Source: Rhizobium terrae (GTDB lineage: Bacteria > Pseudomonadota > Alphaproteobacteria > Rhizobiales > Rhizobiaceae). From it: a DNA stretch of 64,000 nt. The notes beneath the pieces are model-generated. The model worked only from the letters and a program-made list of their open reading frames with translations, had not been told where the DNA came from and searched no databases. Shown here in pieces: positions 1-8,237 of this stretch. The translations under genes were made by a program, and so were the position numbers. The DNA lies in contig NZ_QJKM01000015.1 of the NCBI RefSeq assembly GCF_003425685.1, positions 1-64,000 of the forward strand. Direction: 5' to 3'. Each line of letters begins with the position of its first letter. Positions within the stretch are counted from its first letter, which is position 1.

Positions 1-126
1 GAGGTCGCCGGCGACGGTCACGCCGAATTGCTCGACGACGGCGCAATCGAGATCACTTTCGCCTATCACAACGGCGACGAGGCCGTCCTCAAGGCTAAAC
101 GAGAGACTTCTTCAACAGCCTGCTAG
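1..126 (+). CDS. C-terminal end of an unidentified protein (5' truncated by the window)
   Basis: The first 126 bases are open in frame 1 and end with TAG. They encode 41 residues, with a fairly acidic stretch followed by a short Lys/Arg tail that ends in Ser-Ser-Thr-Ala-Cys. The start lies outside the window. I do not recognise the family from this fragment. The gene converges on phaR, whose stop codon lies 15 bases further on, and no hairpin fits in the gap. Calling it a real gene end rests only on the open frame and its rhizobial codon use. Confidence 0.5.
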   Translation, partial: EVAGDGHAELLDDGAIEITFAYHNGDEAVLKAKRETSSTAC

Positions 127-141
127 GGAGGTTTCTTCGCC

Positions 142-720
142 TCAGAGATTGTCGAGGCGGCTCTGCAGGTTGCGGAGCTGCTCCTTCAATTCGTCGATAT
201 CCTTGGAGTCGGTCTTCTTGGCGGCGCTCGGCTGCGAGGGCTGTCCGGTAAACGGCGAGAACATCTGCACGGCCTGGCGGAACATTTCCGTGTTGCGACG
301 CACCTGCTCCTCCATCATCTGCATCGGCATCTGCAGGTTCTTGGCAATCGGCGTATCGCCGAAGGCGCGGGTCATCTGTTCGCGCATCTGGGACTGCTGG
401 TCGGTGAAGGCCTTCATCGAATGTTCGAGGAAAGTCGGCACGACCATCTGCATCTGGTCGCCGTAGTAGGAAATCAGCTGGCGCAGAAAGGAGATCGGCA
501 GAAGCGTGTTGCCGGTCTTGGATTCCTGTTCGAAGATGATCTGCGTCAGGACCGAATGAGTGATATCCTCGCCGCTCTTGGCGTCCTGGACAATGAATTC
601 CTCGCCCTTCTTCACCATCTTCGCCAAGTCTTCCAGCGTTACGTAGGTGCTGGTGCCCGTGTTGTAGAGGCGTCGGTTGGCATATTTCTTGATTATGATT
701 TCGCCTTCGGTCTTCGCCAT
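142..720 (-). CDS. phaR: Polyhydroxyalkanoate synthesis repressor PhaR
   Basis: This 192-residue cytoplasmic regulator binds both DNA and PHA granules, and represses phasin and PHA genes until polymer accumulates. The N-terminal DNA-binding domain is unmistakable: residues about 9-27 carry the family signature KKYANRRLYNTGTSTYV. A PHB-accumulation-regulatory segment follows at about 75-130, and the C-terminal third is Met/Gln-rich and then predicted helical (RNLQSRLDNL), as usual for the family. Length matches rhizobial PhaR/AniA. The ATG at 718-720 is preceded by an AGGAGGC-type ribosome binding site. The gene is divergent from phaA, and the 250-base gap between them probably holds the promoters of both. 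The role is known for the family; its targets in this strain are inferred. Confidence 0.93.
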   Translation of the reverse strand: MAKTEGEIIIKKYANRRLYNTGTSTYVTLEDLAKMVKKGEEFIVQDAKSGEDITHSVLTQIIFEQESKTGNTLLPISFLRQLISYYGDQMQMVVPTFLEHSMKAFTDQQSQMREQMTRAFGDTPIAKNLQMPMQMMEEQVRRNTEMFRQAVQMFSPFTGQPSQPSAAKKTDSKDIDELKEQLRNLQSRLDNL

Positions 721-840
721 AATTGCCTCCTGCTCCCGTCAATATGGTTTGGTTTTTTATCGATGGCATTGTTCTCCCGGCAGGAATGTAAGCCTAAACC
801 ACATGGACTTACAATCGAATTGTGCGGCGCGGCGAGTGAC

Positions 841-862
841 TTGTTGCGCAGCAAACCTGCAA
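841..862. promoter_or_regulatory. Candidate PhaR-type operator in the phaR-phaA gap
   Basis: Between the divergent phaR and phaA genes lies a TGC-rich stretch with a near-palindromic core, TTGCGCAGCAA, followed by CCTGCAA. PhaR proteins of Paracoccus and rhizobia bind TGC-rich direct or inverted repeats near phasin and PHA genes, so this would be a plausible autoregulatory site. The motif is short and the assignment is inference only. Confidence 0.25.
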
Positions 863-970
863 AAACCAAGCGGCGTTTTTTCCGGCCGACGGATTAGGCC
901 CGTACAGGTTTGACACCGTGCCAAAGCTTTGCCAGTCTCGCCGGCAAATATCGAATAAGAGGAGACGTCC

Positions 971-2152
971 ATGACCAATCCATCCATCGTGATCGCCGCC
1001 GCGGCCCGCACGGCCGTCGGTTCCTTCAACGGTGCCTTCGCCAACACTCCGGCCCATGAGCTCGGCGCTGCCGCCATCAAAGGCGCGCTTTCCCGCGCCG
1101 GCGTCGATGCCGCCGAAGTCGACGAAGTGATCCTCGGCCAGGTCTTGCCGGCTGGCGAAGGCCAGAACCCGGCCCGCCAGGCGGCGATGAAGGCGGGTGT
1201 GCCGAAAGAGGCGACCGGCTGGGGCGTCAACCAGCTCTGCGGCTCGGGGCTCCGCGCCGTCGCGCTCGGCATGCAGCAGATCGCGCTCGGCGATGCGAAG
1301 ATCATCGTTGCCGGCGGCCAGGAATCGATGTCGATGGCACCGCACTGCGCGCATCTGCGCGGCGGCGTGAAGATGGGCGATTTCAAGATGATCGACACGA
1401 TGATCAAGGATGGCCTGACGGACGCATTCTACGGCTATCACATGGGCATCACGGCGGAAAACATCGCCCGCCAGTGGCAGCTCTCCCGCGACGAACAGGA
1501 CCAGTTCGCCGTTGCTTCGCAGAACAAGGCGGAAGCCGCCCAGACCGCCGGCCGCTTCAAGGACGAAATCATCCCATTCGTCATCCAGACGAAGAAGGGT
1601 GATATCATTGTCGAGAACGACGAATATATCCGCGCCGGGGCGACCCTCGATGCGATGACCAAACTTCGCCCGGCCTTCGACAAGGAAGGCACCGTCACGG
1701 CCGGCAACGCGTCCGGCCTCAACGATGGTGCCGCCGCCGCCGTGCTGATGACGGAAGCGGAAGCGGCCCGCCGCGGTATCACGCCGATGGTTCGCATCGT
1801 TTCCTGGGCGACCGCCGGCGTCGATCCCCAGATCATGGGCACGGGTCCGATCCCGGCCTCCCGCAAGGCGCTGGAAAAGGCCGGCTGGAAAGTCGGCGAT
1901 CTCGATCTCATCGAAGCCAACGAGGCTTTCGCGGCCCAGTCCTGCGCTGTCGTCAAGGATCTCGGCCTGGATCCTTCGATCGTCAACGTCAACGGCGGGG
2001 CGATCGCCATCGGTCACCCGATTGGTGCCTCCGGCGCGCGCATCCTCAACACGCTCGTCTTCGAGATGAAGCGCCGCGGTGCCCAAAAGGGCCTTGCCAC
2101 GCTTTGCATCGGCGGCGGCATGGGGGTCGCCATGTGCCTCGAAGCGCTGTGA
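971..2152 (+). CDS. phaA: Acetyl-CoA C-acetyltransferase (beta-ketothiolase) PhaA
   Basis: This enzyme condenses two acetyl-CoA to acetoacetyl-CoA, the first step of poly-3-hydroxybutyrate synthesis, in the cytoplasm. At 393 residues it has the usual biosynthetic thiolase length. The nucleophilic cysteine is Cys90 in NQLCGSG. The His of [10 protein letters not shown] and the Cys of TLCIGGGMG near the C-terminus complete the catalytic set. A GAGGAGACGTCC ribosome binding site precedes the ATG. phaB follows after 152 bases on the same strand and phaR is divergent upstream, the standard rhizobial arrangement. The two genes are probably co-transcribed, although the gap could hold a second promoter. 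Nothing in the sequence is unusual. Confidence 0.96.
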   Translation: MTNPSIVIAAAARTAVGSFNGAFANTPAHELGAAAIKGALSRAGVDAAEVDEVILGQVLPAGEGQNPARQAAMKAGVPKEATGWGVNQLCGSGLRAVALGMQQIALGDAKIIVAGGQESMSMAPHCAHLRGGVKMGDFKMIDTMIKDGLTDAFYGYHMGITAENIARQWQLSRDEQDQFAVASQNKAEAAQTAGRFKDEIIPFVIQTKKGDIIVENDEYIRAGATLDAMTKLRPAFDKEGTVTAGNASGLNDGAAAAVLMTEAEAARRGITPMVRIVSWATAGVDPQIMGTGPIPASRKALEKAGWKVGDLDLIEANEAFAAQSCAVVKDLGLDPSIVNVNGGAIAIGHPIGASGARILNTLVFEMKRRGAQKGLATLCIGGGMGVAMCLEAL

Positions 2153-2304
2153 TGCCGGGAAGCGATATCAGGTAGCCTTGTGGATAATCCCGCCGACGTT
2201 GCAAAACTTCGCGGCGGGACTATCCCCCCGCCGAAAGCCTGTCAAAATAAGTAAGTATCCGGTCACACAGAAGGATCGGATCGAAACAAGAAGGGGAAAA
2301 ACTG

Positions 2305-3033
2305 ATGAGCAGGGTAGCGCTGGTTTCGGGAGGCACGCGAGGCATTGGTGCGGCCATATCCGTCGCGTTGAAGGCGGCCGGCTATCGTATCGCGGCGAAC
2401 TTCGCCGGCAACGAGGAAAAGGCGAAGGCCTTTCACGACGAGACCGGCATTCCGGTCTTCAAATGGGATGTATCGCGCTACGAAGCCTGCGTCGAAGGCA
2501 TAGCCAAGGTCGAGGCAGAGCTTGGGCCGATTGAAGTTCTCGTCAACAATGCCGGCATTACCCGCGACGGCATGTTCCATAAGATGACGCCCGACCAATG
2601 GAACGAGGTGATCGGCACCAATTTGAACGGTCTCTTCAACATGACGCATCCGGTCTGGACCGGCATGCGCGACCGCGGTTTCGGCCGCATCATCAACATT
2701 TCCTCCATCAATGGCCAGAAGGGGCAGATGGGGCAGGTGAACTATTCCGCCGCGAAGGCCGGCGATCTGGGCTTCACCAAGGCGCTCGCCCAGGAAGGCG
2801 CGGCGAAGAACATTACCGTCAACGCCATCTGCCCCGGCTATATCGCCACGGAAATGGTGCGGGCCATTCCGGAAAAGGTCTTAAACGAGCGGATCATTCC
2901 CCAGATCCCTGTCGGGCGCCTCGGCGAACCGGAAGAGATCGCCCGCTGCGTCGTGTTCCTGGCCTCGGATGACGCCGGCTTCATTACCGGTTCGACACTG
3001 ACGGCCAATGGCGGACAATTTTTCGCAGGCTGA
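2305..3033 (+). CDS. phaB: Acetoacetyl-CoA reductase PhaB
   Basis: This short-chain dehydrogenase (242 residues) reduces acetoacetyl-CoA to (R)-3-hydroxybutyryl-CoA with NADPH, the second step of PHB synthesis. The Rossmann glycine motif is SGGTRGIG at residues 8-15, the structural NNAG motif is at 81-84, and the catalytic Ser134, Tyr147 and Lys151 (YSAAK) are all present. A GAAGGGG ribosome binding site precedes the ATG. It lies downstream of phaA. PhaC, the polymerase, is not in the window, which is normal for rhizobia, where it is encoded elsewhere. A general beta-ketoacyl-ACP reductase (FabG) has the same fold, but the length, the sequence and the neighbours favour PhaB. Confidence 0.95.
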   Translation: MSRVALVSGGTRGIGAAISVALKAAGYRIAANFAGNEEKAKAFHDETGIPVFKWDVSRYEACVEGIAKVEAELGPIEVLVNNAGITRDGMFHKMTPDQWNEVIGTNLNGLFNMTHPVWTGMRDRGFGRIINISSINGQKGQMGQVNYSAAKAGDLGFTKALAQEGAAKNITVNAICPGYIATEMVRAIPEKVLNERIIPQIPVGRLGEPEEIARCVVFLASDDAGFITGSTLTANGGQFFAG

Positions 3034-3131
3034 TAATAGCGTTAATCTCTGACGGCCGCTCGGTTTCGCGAAGAGCCGAAATCGCGTGGTTTATATGGTT
3101 AACAGATTGTTTTTCCACGAGATATTGTGGT

Positions 3132-3207
3132 GAACAAATCGGGAAACGAGGAATGTCGCCGATTCGTCGGCGATTCGTTCCGGCTTTGGCCAGAAGGTTA
3201 ACGGCAG
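3132..3207 (+). repeat. 76-bp direct repeat, copy A
   Basis: This non-coding stretch downstream of phaB matches 3944-4019 in the same orientation. By hand alignment there are about 13 mismatches and no gaps over 76 bases (about 83% identity). The best conserved core holds two GATTC sites 11 bases apart inside GATTCGTCGGCGATTCGTTC. It ends in TTAACGGCAG. A shorter, more diverged third copy of the core lies at 4231-4250. The function is unknown. Confidence 0.7.
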
Positions 3208-3220
3208 GTGCTTTTTGGGC

Positions 3221-3254
3221 AAAACAAAACCGGCGCCGATCGCTCGACGCCGGT
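3221..3254 (-). terminator. Rho-independent terminator of the glycine-zipper gene
   Basis: On the minus strand ACCGGCG pairs with CGCCGGT across a 12-base loop, followed by TTTGTTTTG. It lies about 25 bases past the stop codon of the glycine-zipper lipoprotein gene. Confidence 0.7.
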
Positions 3255-3277
3255 ATCTTAAAAGCAGTTGCCTGCGA

Positions 3278-3532
3278 TCAGCGGCAACGAGCCTCGTAGG
3301 TACGGCCATAGCGATCGCGGTAGACGCAGTAGCCGCGGCGCTTTTCAGATTCGCCAATCGCAGCGCCGACCAGGCCGCCTGCAACAGCGCCCACAGCAGC
3401 GCCACCCCAGCTATTGGTCACGGCACCGCCAATGACTGCGCCGGAAGCTGCGCCGATTGCCGTACCCTTCTCCGTCGAGGTGCACGACGCCAGAGCACCG
3501 ACGATGCAGCCTACAATCACAATCTTCTTCAT
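3278..3532 (-). CDS. Small glycine-zipper lipoprotein
   Basis: This 84-residue protein has a lipoprotein signal peptide ending at Cys17 (lipobox-like LASC), then a glycine-zipper segment of alternating Gly/Ala (GAVIGGAVTNSWGGAAVG and repeats) that should insert in or line a membrane. The tail is short and basic, with two cysteines (GYCVYRDRYGRTYEARCR). Small glycine-zipper (YMGG-like) envelope proteins are common in rhizobia and are often stress-induced. It lies 43 bases downstream of the DUF3309 gene on the same strand, with its own terminator, so the two probably form one transcript from the EcfG-type promoter at 3777-3801. Its specific role is unknown. Confidence 0.8.
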   Translation of the reverse strand: MKKIVIVGCIVGALASCTSTEKGTAIGAASGAVIGGAVTNSWGGAAVGAVAGGLVGAAIGESEKRRGYCVYRDRYGRTYEARCR

Positions 3533-3575
3533 GTCACTTTCCCTTCCCTTTTTTCAACAAACGGCTGCGCCGCAC

Positions 3576-3731
3576 TCAAATCCTGCCCATGAGCAGCAGA
3601 ATAATAATGATCAGGACCACGAGCCCCAATCCGCCCGATGGTCCATAACCCCAGCCTCGGCTATAGCCCCAATTCGGCAGCGCGCCAATGAGTAGCAGAA
3701 TGAGGATGATGAGCAACACGGTTCCGAGCAT
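3576..3731 (-). CDS. DUF3309-type small membrane peptide
   Basis: A 51-residue peptide read directly from the sequence. It starts MLGTVLLIILILLLIGALP, continues through a short aromatic/glycine loop (NWGYSRGWGYGPSGG), and ends with a second hydrophobic run, LGLVVLIIIILLLMGRI. Two short membrane segments joined by an aromatic-glycine loop are the hallmark of DUF3309 proteins, small inner-membrane peptides widespread in alpha- and beta-proteobacteria with no known biochemical function. A GGAG lies 10 bases before the ATG. An exact EcfG-type promoter (GGAAC-N16-CGTT) lies just upstream, which suggests induction by the general stress response. The glycine-zipper gene follows. Confidence 0.75.
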   Translation of the reverse strand: MLGTVLLIILILLLIGALPNWGYSRGWGYGPSGGLGLVVLIIIILLLMGRI

Positions 3732-3776
3732 GACTTTCTACTCCGCTGAACAAATCCGGGATGGATTTGGCGAGGA

Positions 3777-3801
3777 AACGTCGTGTCGTGGTTTTTGTTC
3801 C
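3777..3801 (-). promoter_or_regulatory. EcfG-type (general stress sigma factor) promoter
   Basis: On the minus strand GGAAC (3801-3797) is separated by 16 bases from CGTT (3780-3777). This is the consensus recognised by EcfG/RpoE2-family sigma factors of rhizobia. It lies 46 bases upstream of the DUF3309 start codon, the right place for a transcription start near 3770. Confidence 0.75.
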
Positions 3802-3943
3802 AGAAGCGCGAAAACGTGTGTTCCACAAATGGTTAAAGGCCGTTAGCGAATGTTAACATGCAGCATCTCGATTCGCTGCCGCAGATGCGCCAAGGCGTTT
3901 TTTCTTGCGTCTTTCCTTCGTGGGTCCATACCATATCTGGTAA

Positions 3944-4019
3944 GAACGAAACGGGAAAACAGAAATGTCGGCGATTCGTCAGCGATTCGTTCCGCCTTTG
4001 ACCTGATTCTTAACGGCAG
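3944..4019 (+). repeat. 76-bp direct repeat, copy B
   Basis: Second copy of the element at 3132-3207, about 83% identical by hand alignment and in the same orientation, 812 bases downstream. The GATTC-containing core and the TTAACGGCAG end are conserved; weaker similarity continues some 15 bases upstream. It sits in the gene-free stretch before the helicase gene. Confidence 0.7.
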
Positions 4020-4079
4020 CGAAGATTGCCTTGCAAGTCGGCAGATCTGTTGAAAAAAGATTAACCATATCAGTGGATT

Positions 4080-4318
4080 GACTCTTCGGATTCTTTCTGA
4101 GACTCGCGATTCCGATGCCTCCGGTTTCTCCCAACCCCCGATTCCCCGGGCTGATTCATGATGTCGTGGAGGGAGGACGAGTCACATCAAGATATAGCCG
4201 TGAACAAAGGCTGAATCGTCTTGAGTCTTCGATTCGTCGCCGATTCGTTCGCATCTGTTCCTTGATCCCTAAAAGGCGAATCGTTCAAGTCGCGCCGGAC
4301 GGTTGGATTTGATGATTC
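4080..4318. other. Cluster of GANTC (CcrM methylation) sites in a gene-free stretch
   Basis: Between the DUF3309 gene and the helicase there is about 700 bases without a convincing gene. Its second half holds twelve GANTC sites, beginning at 4080, 4089, 4101, 4108, 4140, 4153, 4213, 4223, 4231, 4242, 4278 and 4314. About one would be expected in 239 bases. Three more are in and next to the repeat at 3973-4009. GANTC is the target of the cell-cycle methyltransferase CcrM in alphaproteobacteria. Spacings of 7-13 bases within sub-clusters suggest a cooperative or methylation-sensitive site. The function is not known. Confidence 0.6.
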
Positions 4319-4452
4319 TCCCGGCGTAAAACCCTTCTTCAGGCTTGCGTTTGCCGGCAGGGATCGCCATGTGTTGCGTGGCTTGCAATTTGCGGAAATC
4401 CCGACCGCAGGCCGAATGTGATGCGCGGATCTTGGTTTTGAACTTCCAGCCC

Positions 4453-7400
4453 ATGATGCTCAGCGGGCGCGGCGTCACCGCCGTTCTCGGACCCACCAAT
4501 ACCGGCAAGACCCATTACGCCATCGAACGCATGGTGGCGCATGGCACCGGTGTGATCGGCCTGCCGCTGCGGCTGCTGGCCCGCGAGGTCTATACGCGTC
4601 TTGTCGAAAAGGTCGGCGTTTCGCAGGTGGCGCTCGTTACCGGGGAAGAAAAGATCACGCCGGCGAATGCCCGTTTTTCCGTCTGCACCGTGGAAGCGAT
4701 GCCGCGCGAGACCCGAGCTTCGTTCGTCGCGATCGACGAGGTGCAGCTCGCCGGCGATCTGGAGCGCGGTCATATCTTCACCGACCGCATCCTGCATCTG
4801 CGCGGTCGCGACGAGACGCTGCTGCTCGGCGCCGGGACCATGCAGCCTATTCTTGAAAAACTGCTGCCCGGAATCAATGTGATCGAGCGGCCCCGCCTTT
4901 CGCAGCTCTTTTACGCCGGCCAGAAGAAAATCACCCGGCTGCCGCAGCGTTCGGCGATCGTGGCCTTCTCGGCTGACGAGGTCTATGCGATCGCCGAGCT
5001 GATCCGCCGCCAGCGGGGAGGCGCCGCCGTCGTGCTCGGCGCGCTCAGCCCGAGAACCCGCAACGCGCAGGTCGGACTCTATCAGTCCGGCGATGTCGAA
5101 TATCTGGTCGCGACCGATGCGATCGGGATGGGGCTCAATCTCGACGTCGACCATGTGGCCTTCGCCCAGGACCGAAAATTCGACGGGTACCAGTTCCGCA
5201 ATCTCAATCCGGGCGAACTCGGCCAGATCGCCGGCCGCGCCGGCCGACACGTCCGGGACGGGACGTTCGGCGTGACGGGCCAGGTCGCGCCTTTCGACGA
5301 TGAGCTTGTGGAGCGAATCGAAAGCCATCAGTTCGATCAGGTGAAAGTGCTTCAGTGGCGGTCGAAAAATCTCGATTTTTCCTCACTCAAGGCTTTGCGC
5401 GACAGCCTGGACGCTGCTCCGACGATCCCAGGGCTTTCCCGGGCGCTTCCTGCCACGGATAGCCAGGCATTCGATCACCTTTCCCGCTATCCGGAAATCA
5501 AGGATGTGGCGACCACGCCGGACCGGGTCGAAAAGCTGTGGGAGGCCTGCGCGCTGCCCGACTATCGCAGAATCGCGCCGGCGCAGCATGCGGACCTTAT
5601 TTCGACTCTTTTTTCCGATCTTGTGCGCCGAGGCACGGTAAACGAAGATTTCATGGCGGAGCAGGTCCGCCGCGCCGACAGGACGGACGGCGAAATCGAC
5701 ACCTTATCCGCCCGCATCGCGCAAATCCGAACCTGGACCTATGTCTCGAACCGCCCTGGCTGGCTTGCTGATCCGACACACTGGCAAGAAAAGACGCGGG
5801 AAATAGAGGATAGGTTGTCGGACGCGCTACATGAAAGGTTGACGAAACGCTTTGTTGATCGCAGGACATCTGTGCTCATGAAGCGCCTGAGAGAGAATGC
5901 GATGCTGGAAGCTGAAATCAGTGTGAATGGCGATGTCTTTGTGGAGGGACATCACGTCGGGCAGTTGGCCGGGTTCCGGTTCACGCCTGTCGCGGGAGCG
6001 GAAGGCCCCGACGCCAAGGCCGTGCAGACGGCCGCCCAGAAAGCTCTGGCGCTTGAATTCGAGGCGCGTGCTGCGAGACTGTATGCCTCGGGCAACAGCG
6101 ATCTTGCCGTCGGCTCCGACGGTTTCGTGCGCTGGGTGGGCGATCCCGTCGCCCGCCTTTCTGCAAGCGATCACATCATGCATCCGCGGGTCATCCTGCT
6201 GTCCGACGAACAACTGACCGGCAATGCGCGCGAACATGTGGTTGCCCGCATCGAACGCTTCGTCAATCATCATATCGCAACAGTCCTGAAGCCGCTCGAC
6301 GACCTGTCGCGGGCCGAAGACCTGCAGGGGCTGGCCAAGGGGCTTGCTTTCCAGCTCGTCGAAAATCTCGGCGTGCTCTTCCGGCGCGACGTCGCCGACG
6401 ATGTCAAGACGCTCGATCAGGATGCCCGCGCTTCGATGCGCCGTTATGGCATCCGTTTCGGCGCCTATCACGTCTTCATGCCGGCGCTGCTGAAGCCGGC
6501 CCCGGCCGAACTCATCACGCTGCTCTGGGCGCTGAAGAACGACGGACTGGACAAGCCGGGTTATGGTGACCTCATTCCGGCGCTTGCCGCGGGCCGCACT
6601 TCGGTCGTAGCCGACCCAACCTTCGAACGGATGTTCTACAAGCTCGCTGGCTTCCGTTTTCTCGGCAAACGTGCGGTGCGGATCGATATCCTCGAGCGCC
6701 TTGCAGATCTTATTCGTCCGCTCCTGCAGTGGAAGCCCGGCGGCACGCCGCGTCCTGAAGGCGCTTATGACGGCCGCCGCTTCATGACCACGACGGCCAT
6801 GCTCTCCATTCTCGGCGCGACGCCGGACGATATGGAAGAGATCCTCAAGGGTCTCGGTTATCGCGCCGATTCAGTAAAGGCCGAAGAGGCCCAGGCTTTC
6901 CTGGCGGCCCAGGGTGCTGCTGCAGCCGGGGCTGTAACAGCTCCTCCCGTGGAGGCGTCCGAAGCTTCCGTGGGGGATGATGCGGATGCCGGTGAAACCA
7001 GCGAAGCGTCGTCTGAAGAGACCGCGGTTGCGGCAGCGGTAGAAGAGGCTGCGGTCGCTGCCCCGGAAGAGGCTGCTGCGGCACAACCCGAAGGTACCGA
7101 CGCTGCTCTTGCGGAGCGGACCTCTGAAGCGGTGGCGACGGCTGAGGTGGAAGAACCGAAGCCCGTGCTCCTGTGGCGTCCGGGCGGTGGTCGCGAAAAC
7201 AATCAGCGTGGCGGGCGTCCGCAGCATGGCGACCGTCGTGGGCATGGCAGGCAGCGCAATGCCGGTGGCGAAGCGGGTCAGCCCGCCACCCAAGGCCGTC
7301 GAGACGACCGCCGTGGCGGCGAGCGGCGTGACGGCGAGCGACGCGACGCGCGCCCGAACGGCGAACAAGGCGATCGCAATCGCCGGGACGGAGGCAAGCC

Positions 7401-7620
7401 GAACCGCGACAACAATCGCCGCCCGGACAACAACAACCGGAGCGACCGTCCGAACCGCGGCGACCGTCCGGAAGGCGGTCCGCGGCCCGACCGGAGCGAT
7501 CGCGGCAAAGCGCCGCAGCCGGCTCGTTTCGAGGCCAAGCCGCCCCGCAAGGAAAAGCCGATCGATCCGGATTCACCTTTCGCAAAGCTCGCTGCTCTCA
7601 AAGAGCAGATGAAGAAGTGA
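4453..7620 (+). CDS. SUV3-like ATP-dependent RNA helicase
   Basis: This is a superfamily 2 helicase related to mitochondrial SUV3 and standard in alphaproteobacteria, probably acting on RNA. With the ATG at 4453 it is about 1055 residues. Walker A is GPTNTGKT at 13-20, the DEVQ Walker B at about 95-98, and the C-terminal helicase motif IAGRAGRHVRDG is near 260. A SUV3-type C-terminal region follows. From about residue 830 the chain becomes Ala/Glu-rich and then, from about 905, an Arg/Gly/Asn/Asp-rich low-complexity tail of some 130 residues, before a short conserved end (FAKLAALKEQMKK). The frame is open upstream to a TTG at 4345 and there is no strong ribosome binding site, so the start is uncertain. 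The S4 protein gene begins four bases after the stop. Confidence 0.88.
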   Translation: MMLSGRGVTAVLGPTNTGKTHYAIERMVAHGTGVIGLPLRLLAREVYTRLVEKVGVSQVALVTGEEKITPANARFSVCTVEAMPRETRASFVAIDEVQLAGDLERGHIFTDRILHLRGRDETLLLGAGTMQPILEKLLPGINVIERPRLSQLFYAGQKKITRLPQRSAIVAFSADEVYAIAELIRRQRGGAAVVLGALSPRTRNAQVGLYQSGDVEYLVATDAIGMGLNLDVDHVAFAQDRKFDGYQFRNLNPGELGQIAGRAGRHVRDGTFGVTGQVAPFDDELVERIESHQFDQVKVLQWRSKNLDFSSLKALRDSLDAAPTIPGLSRALPATDSQAFDHLSRYPEIKDVATTPDRVEKLWEACALPDYRRIAPAQHADLISTLFSDLVRRGTVNEDFMAEQVRRADRTDGEIDTLSARIAQIRTWTYVSNRPGWLADPTHWQEKTREIEDRLSDALHERLTKRFVDRRTSVLMKRLRENAMLEAEISVNGDVFVEGHHVGQLAGFRFTPVAGAEGPDAKAVQTAAQKALALEFEARAARLYASGNSDLAVGSDGFVRWVGDPVARLSASDHIMHPRVILLSDEQLTGNAREHVVARIERFVNHHIATVLKPLDDLSRAEDLQGLAKGLAFQLVENLGVLFRRDVADDVKTLDQDARASMRRYGIRFGAYHVFMPALLKPAPAELITLLWALKNDGLDKPGYGDLIPALAAGRTSVVADPTFERMFYKLAGFRFLGKRAVRIDILERLADLIRPLLQWKPGGTPRPEGAYDGRRFMTTTAMLSILGATPDDMEEILKGLGYRADSVKAEEAQAFLAAQGAAAAGAVTAPPVEASEASVGDDADAGETSEASSEETAVAAAVEEAAVAAPEEAAAAQPEGTDAALAERTSEAVATAEVEEPKPVLLWRPGGGRENNQRGGRPQHGDRRGHGRQRNAGGEAGQPATQGRRDDRRGGERRDGERRDARPNGEQGDRNRRDGGKPNRDNNRRPDNNNRSDRPNRGDRPEGGPRPDRSDRGKAPQPARFEAKPPRKEKPIDPDSPFAKLAALKEQMKK

Positions 7621-7624
7621 GGCC

Positions 7625-8038
7625 ATGACGGGGAAACAGCCACAGACCGGTTCGCGCCAGCGTATCGACAAGTGGCTGTTCTTTGCCCGGATGGCGAAGT
7701 CGCGATCCATCGCGCAGGACCTCATCCGTTCCAACAGTGTCCGTGTCAACGGCGAGCTTGTCACGCAACCCAGCCTTCAGGTGAAACCCGGAGACCGGAT
7801 CGATCTCGCGCTGGAGCGGCGCGATATCGTTCTCGTGGTGAAGTCCGGAGGTGAAAGGCGGGGGCCTTTCGAGGAGGCGCGGCTGCTCTACGAAGATCTG
7901 ACCCCGCCGCCGGGCGAAGTGCGGAAGTTCACACTCTTTGAGCAGGCCCAGCGTACTTCGGGAAGCGGGCGGCCGACGAAGAAAGAGCGCCGCGAGACCG
8001 ATCGGCTGTTTCCCGGTCCCGGAACTGACCGGGATTAG
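7625..8038 (+). CDS. hslR: S4-domain RNA-binding protein (Hsp15-like)
   Basis: A 137-residue protein with an S4 RNA-binding domain at about 14-75 (RQRIDKWLFFARMAKSRS, then LIRSNSVRVNGELV) and a basic C-terminus. Hsp15/HslR binds stalled 50S subunits carrying peptidyl-tRNA and helps recycle them after heat shock. The gene starts four bases after the helicase stop, and GTGAGGCC serves as ribosome binding site, so the two are almost certainly translated from one mRNA. This pairing of an RNA helicase with an S4 protein is conserved in rhizobia and suggests an RNA or ribosome quality-control unit. That the protein works exactly like E. coli Hsp15 is inference. Confidence 0.85.
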   Translation: MTGKQPQTGSRQRIDKWLFFARMAKSRSIAQDLIRSNSVRVNGELVTQPSLQVKPGDRIDLALERRDIVLVVKSGGERRGPFEEARLLYEDLTPPPGEVRKFTLFEQAQRTSGSGRPTKKERRETDRLFPGPGTDRD

Positions 8039-8237
8039 AAAAAACCACCGGCTGTACCGGTGTTTTCAGCACGGTTTATCCTTGCTAAGCAGGGCCAAAC
8101 GCTTTACCTGACCGTTGAAAAGCCGGATCGCCTGCCTCCCGTCCCTTGGGTCTTGCCTTCTCCCGGCTTTCCGGTGTGCCGGCGCTGGATCTTGCCGTCG
8201 GCGTGCCGCTGATCCGCGATAGTCCCTGGAGTGCCGC

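Noticed and set aside
3832-3857. TTAAAGGCCGTTAG and GTTAAC near 3840 as a CtrA box
   Set aside because: The half-sites are spaced by six bases, not seven, and one is TTAG; it does not meet the consensus found upstream of ftsK.
4115-4312. 65-codon frame in the GANTC-rich stretch
   Set aside because: Basic, Arg/Ser-rich translation with no homologue recognised and no ribosome binding site; its coding potential comes from the repeated GATTCGTC core.
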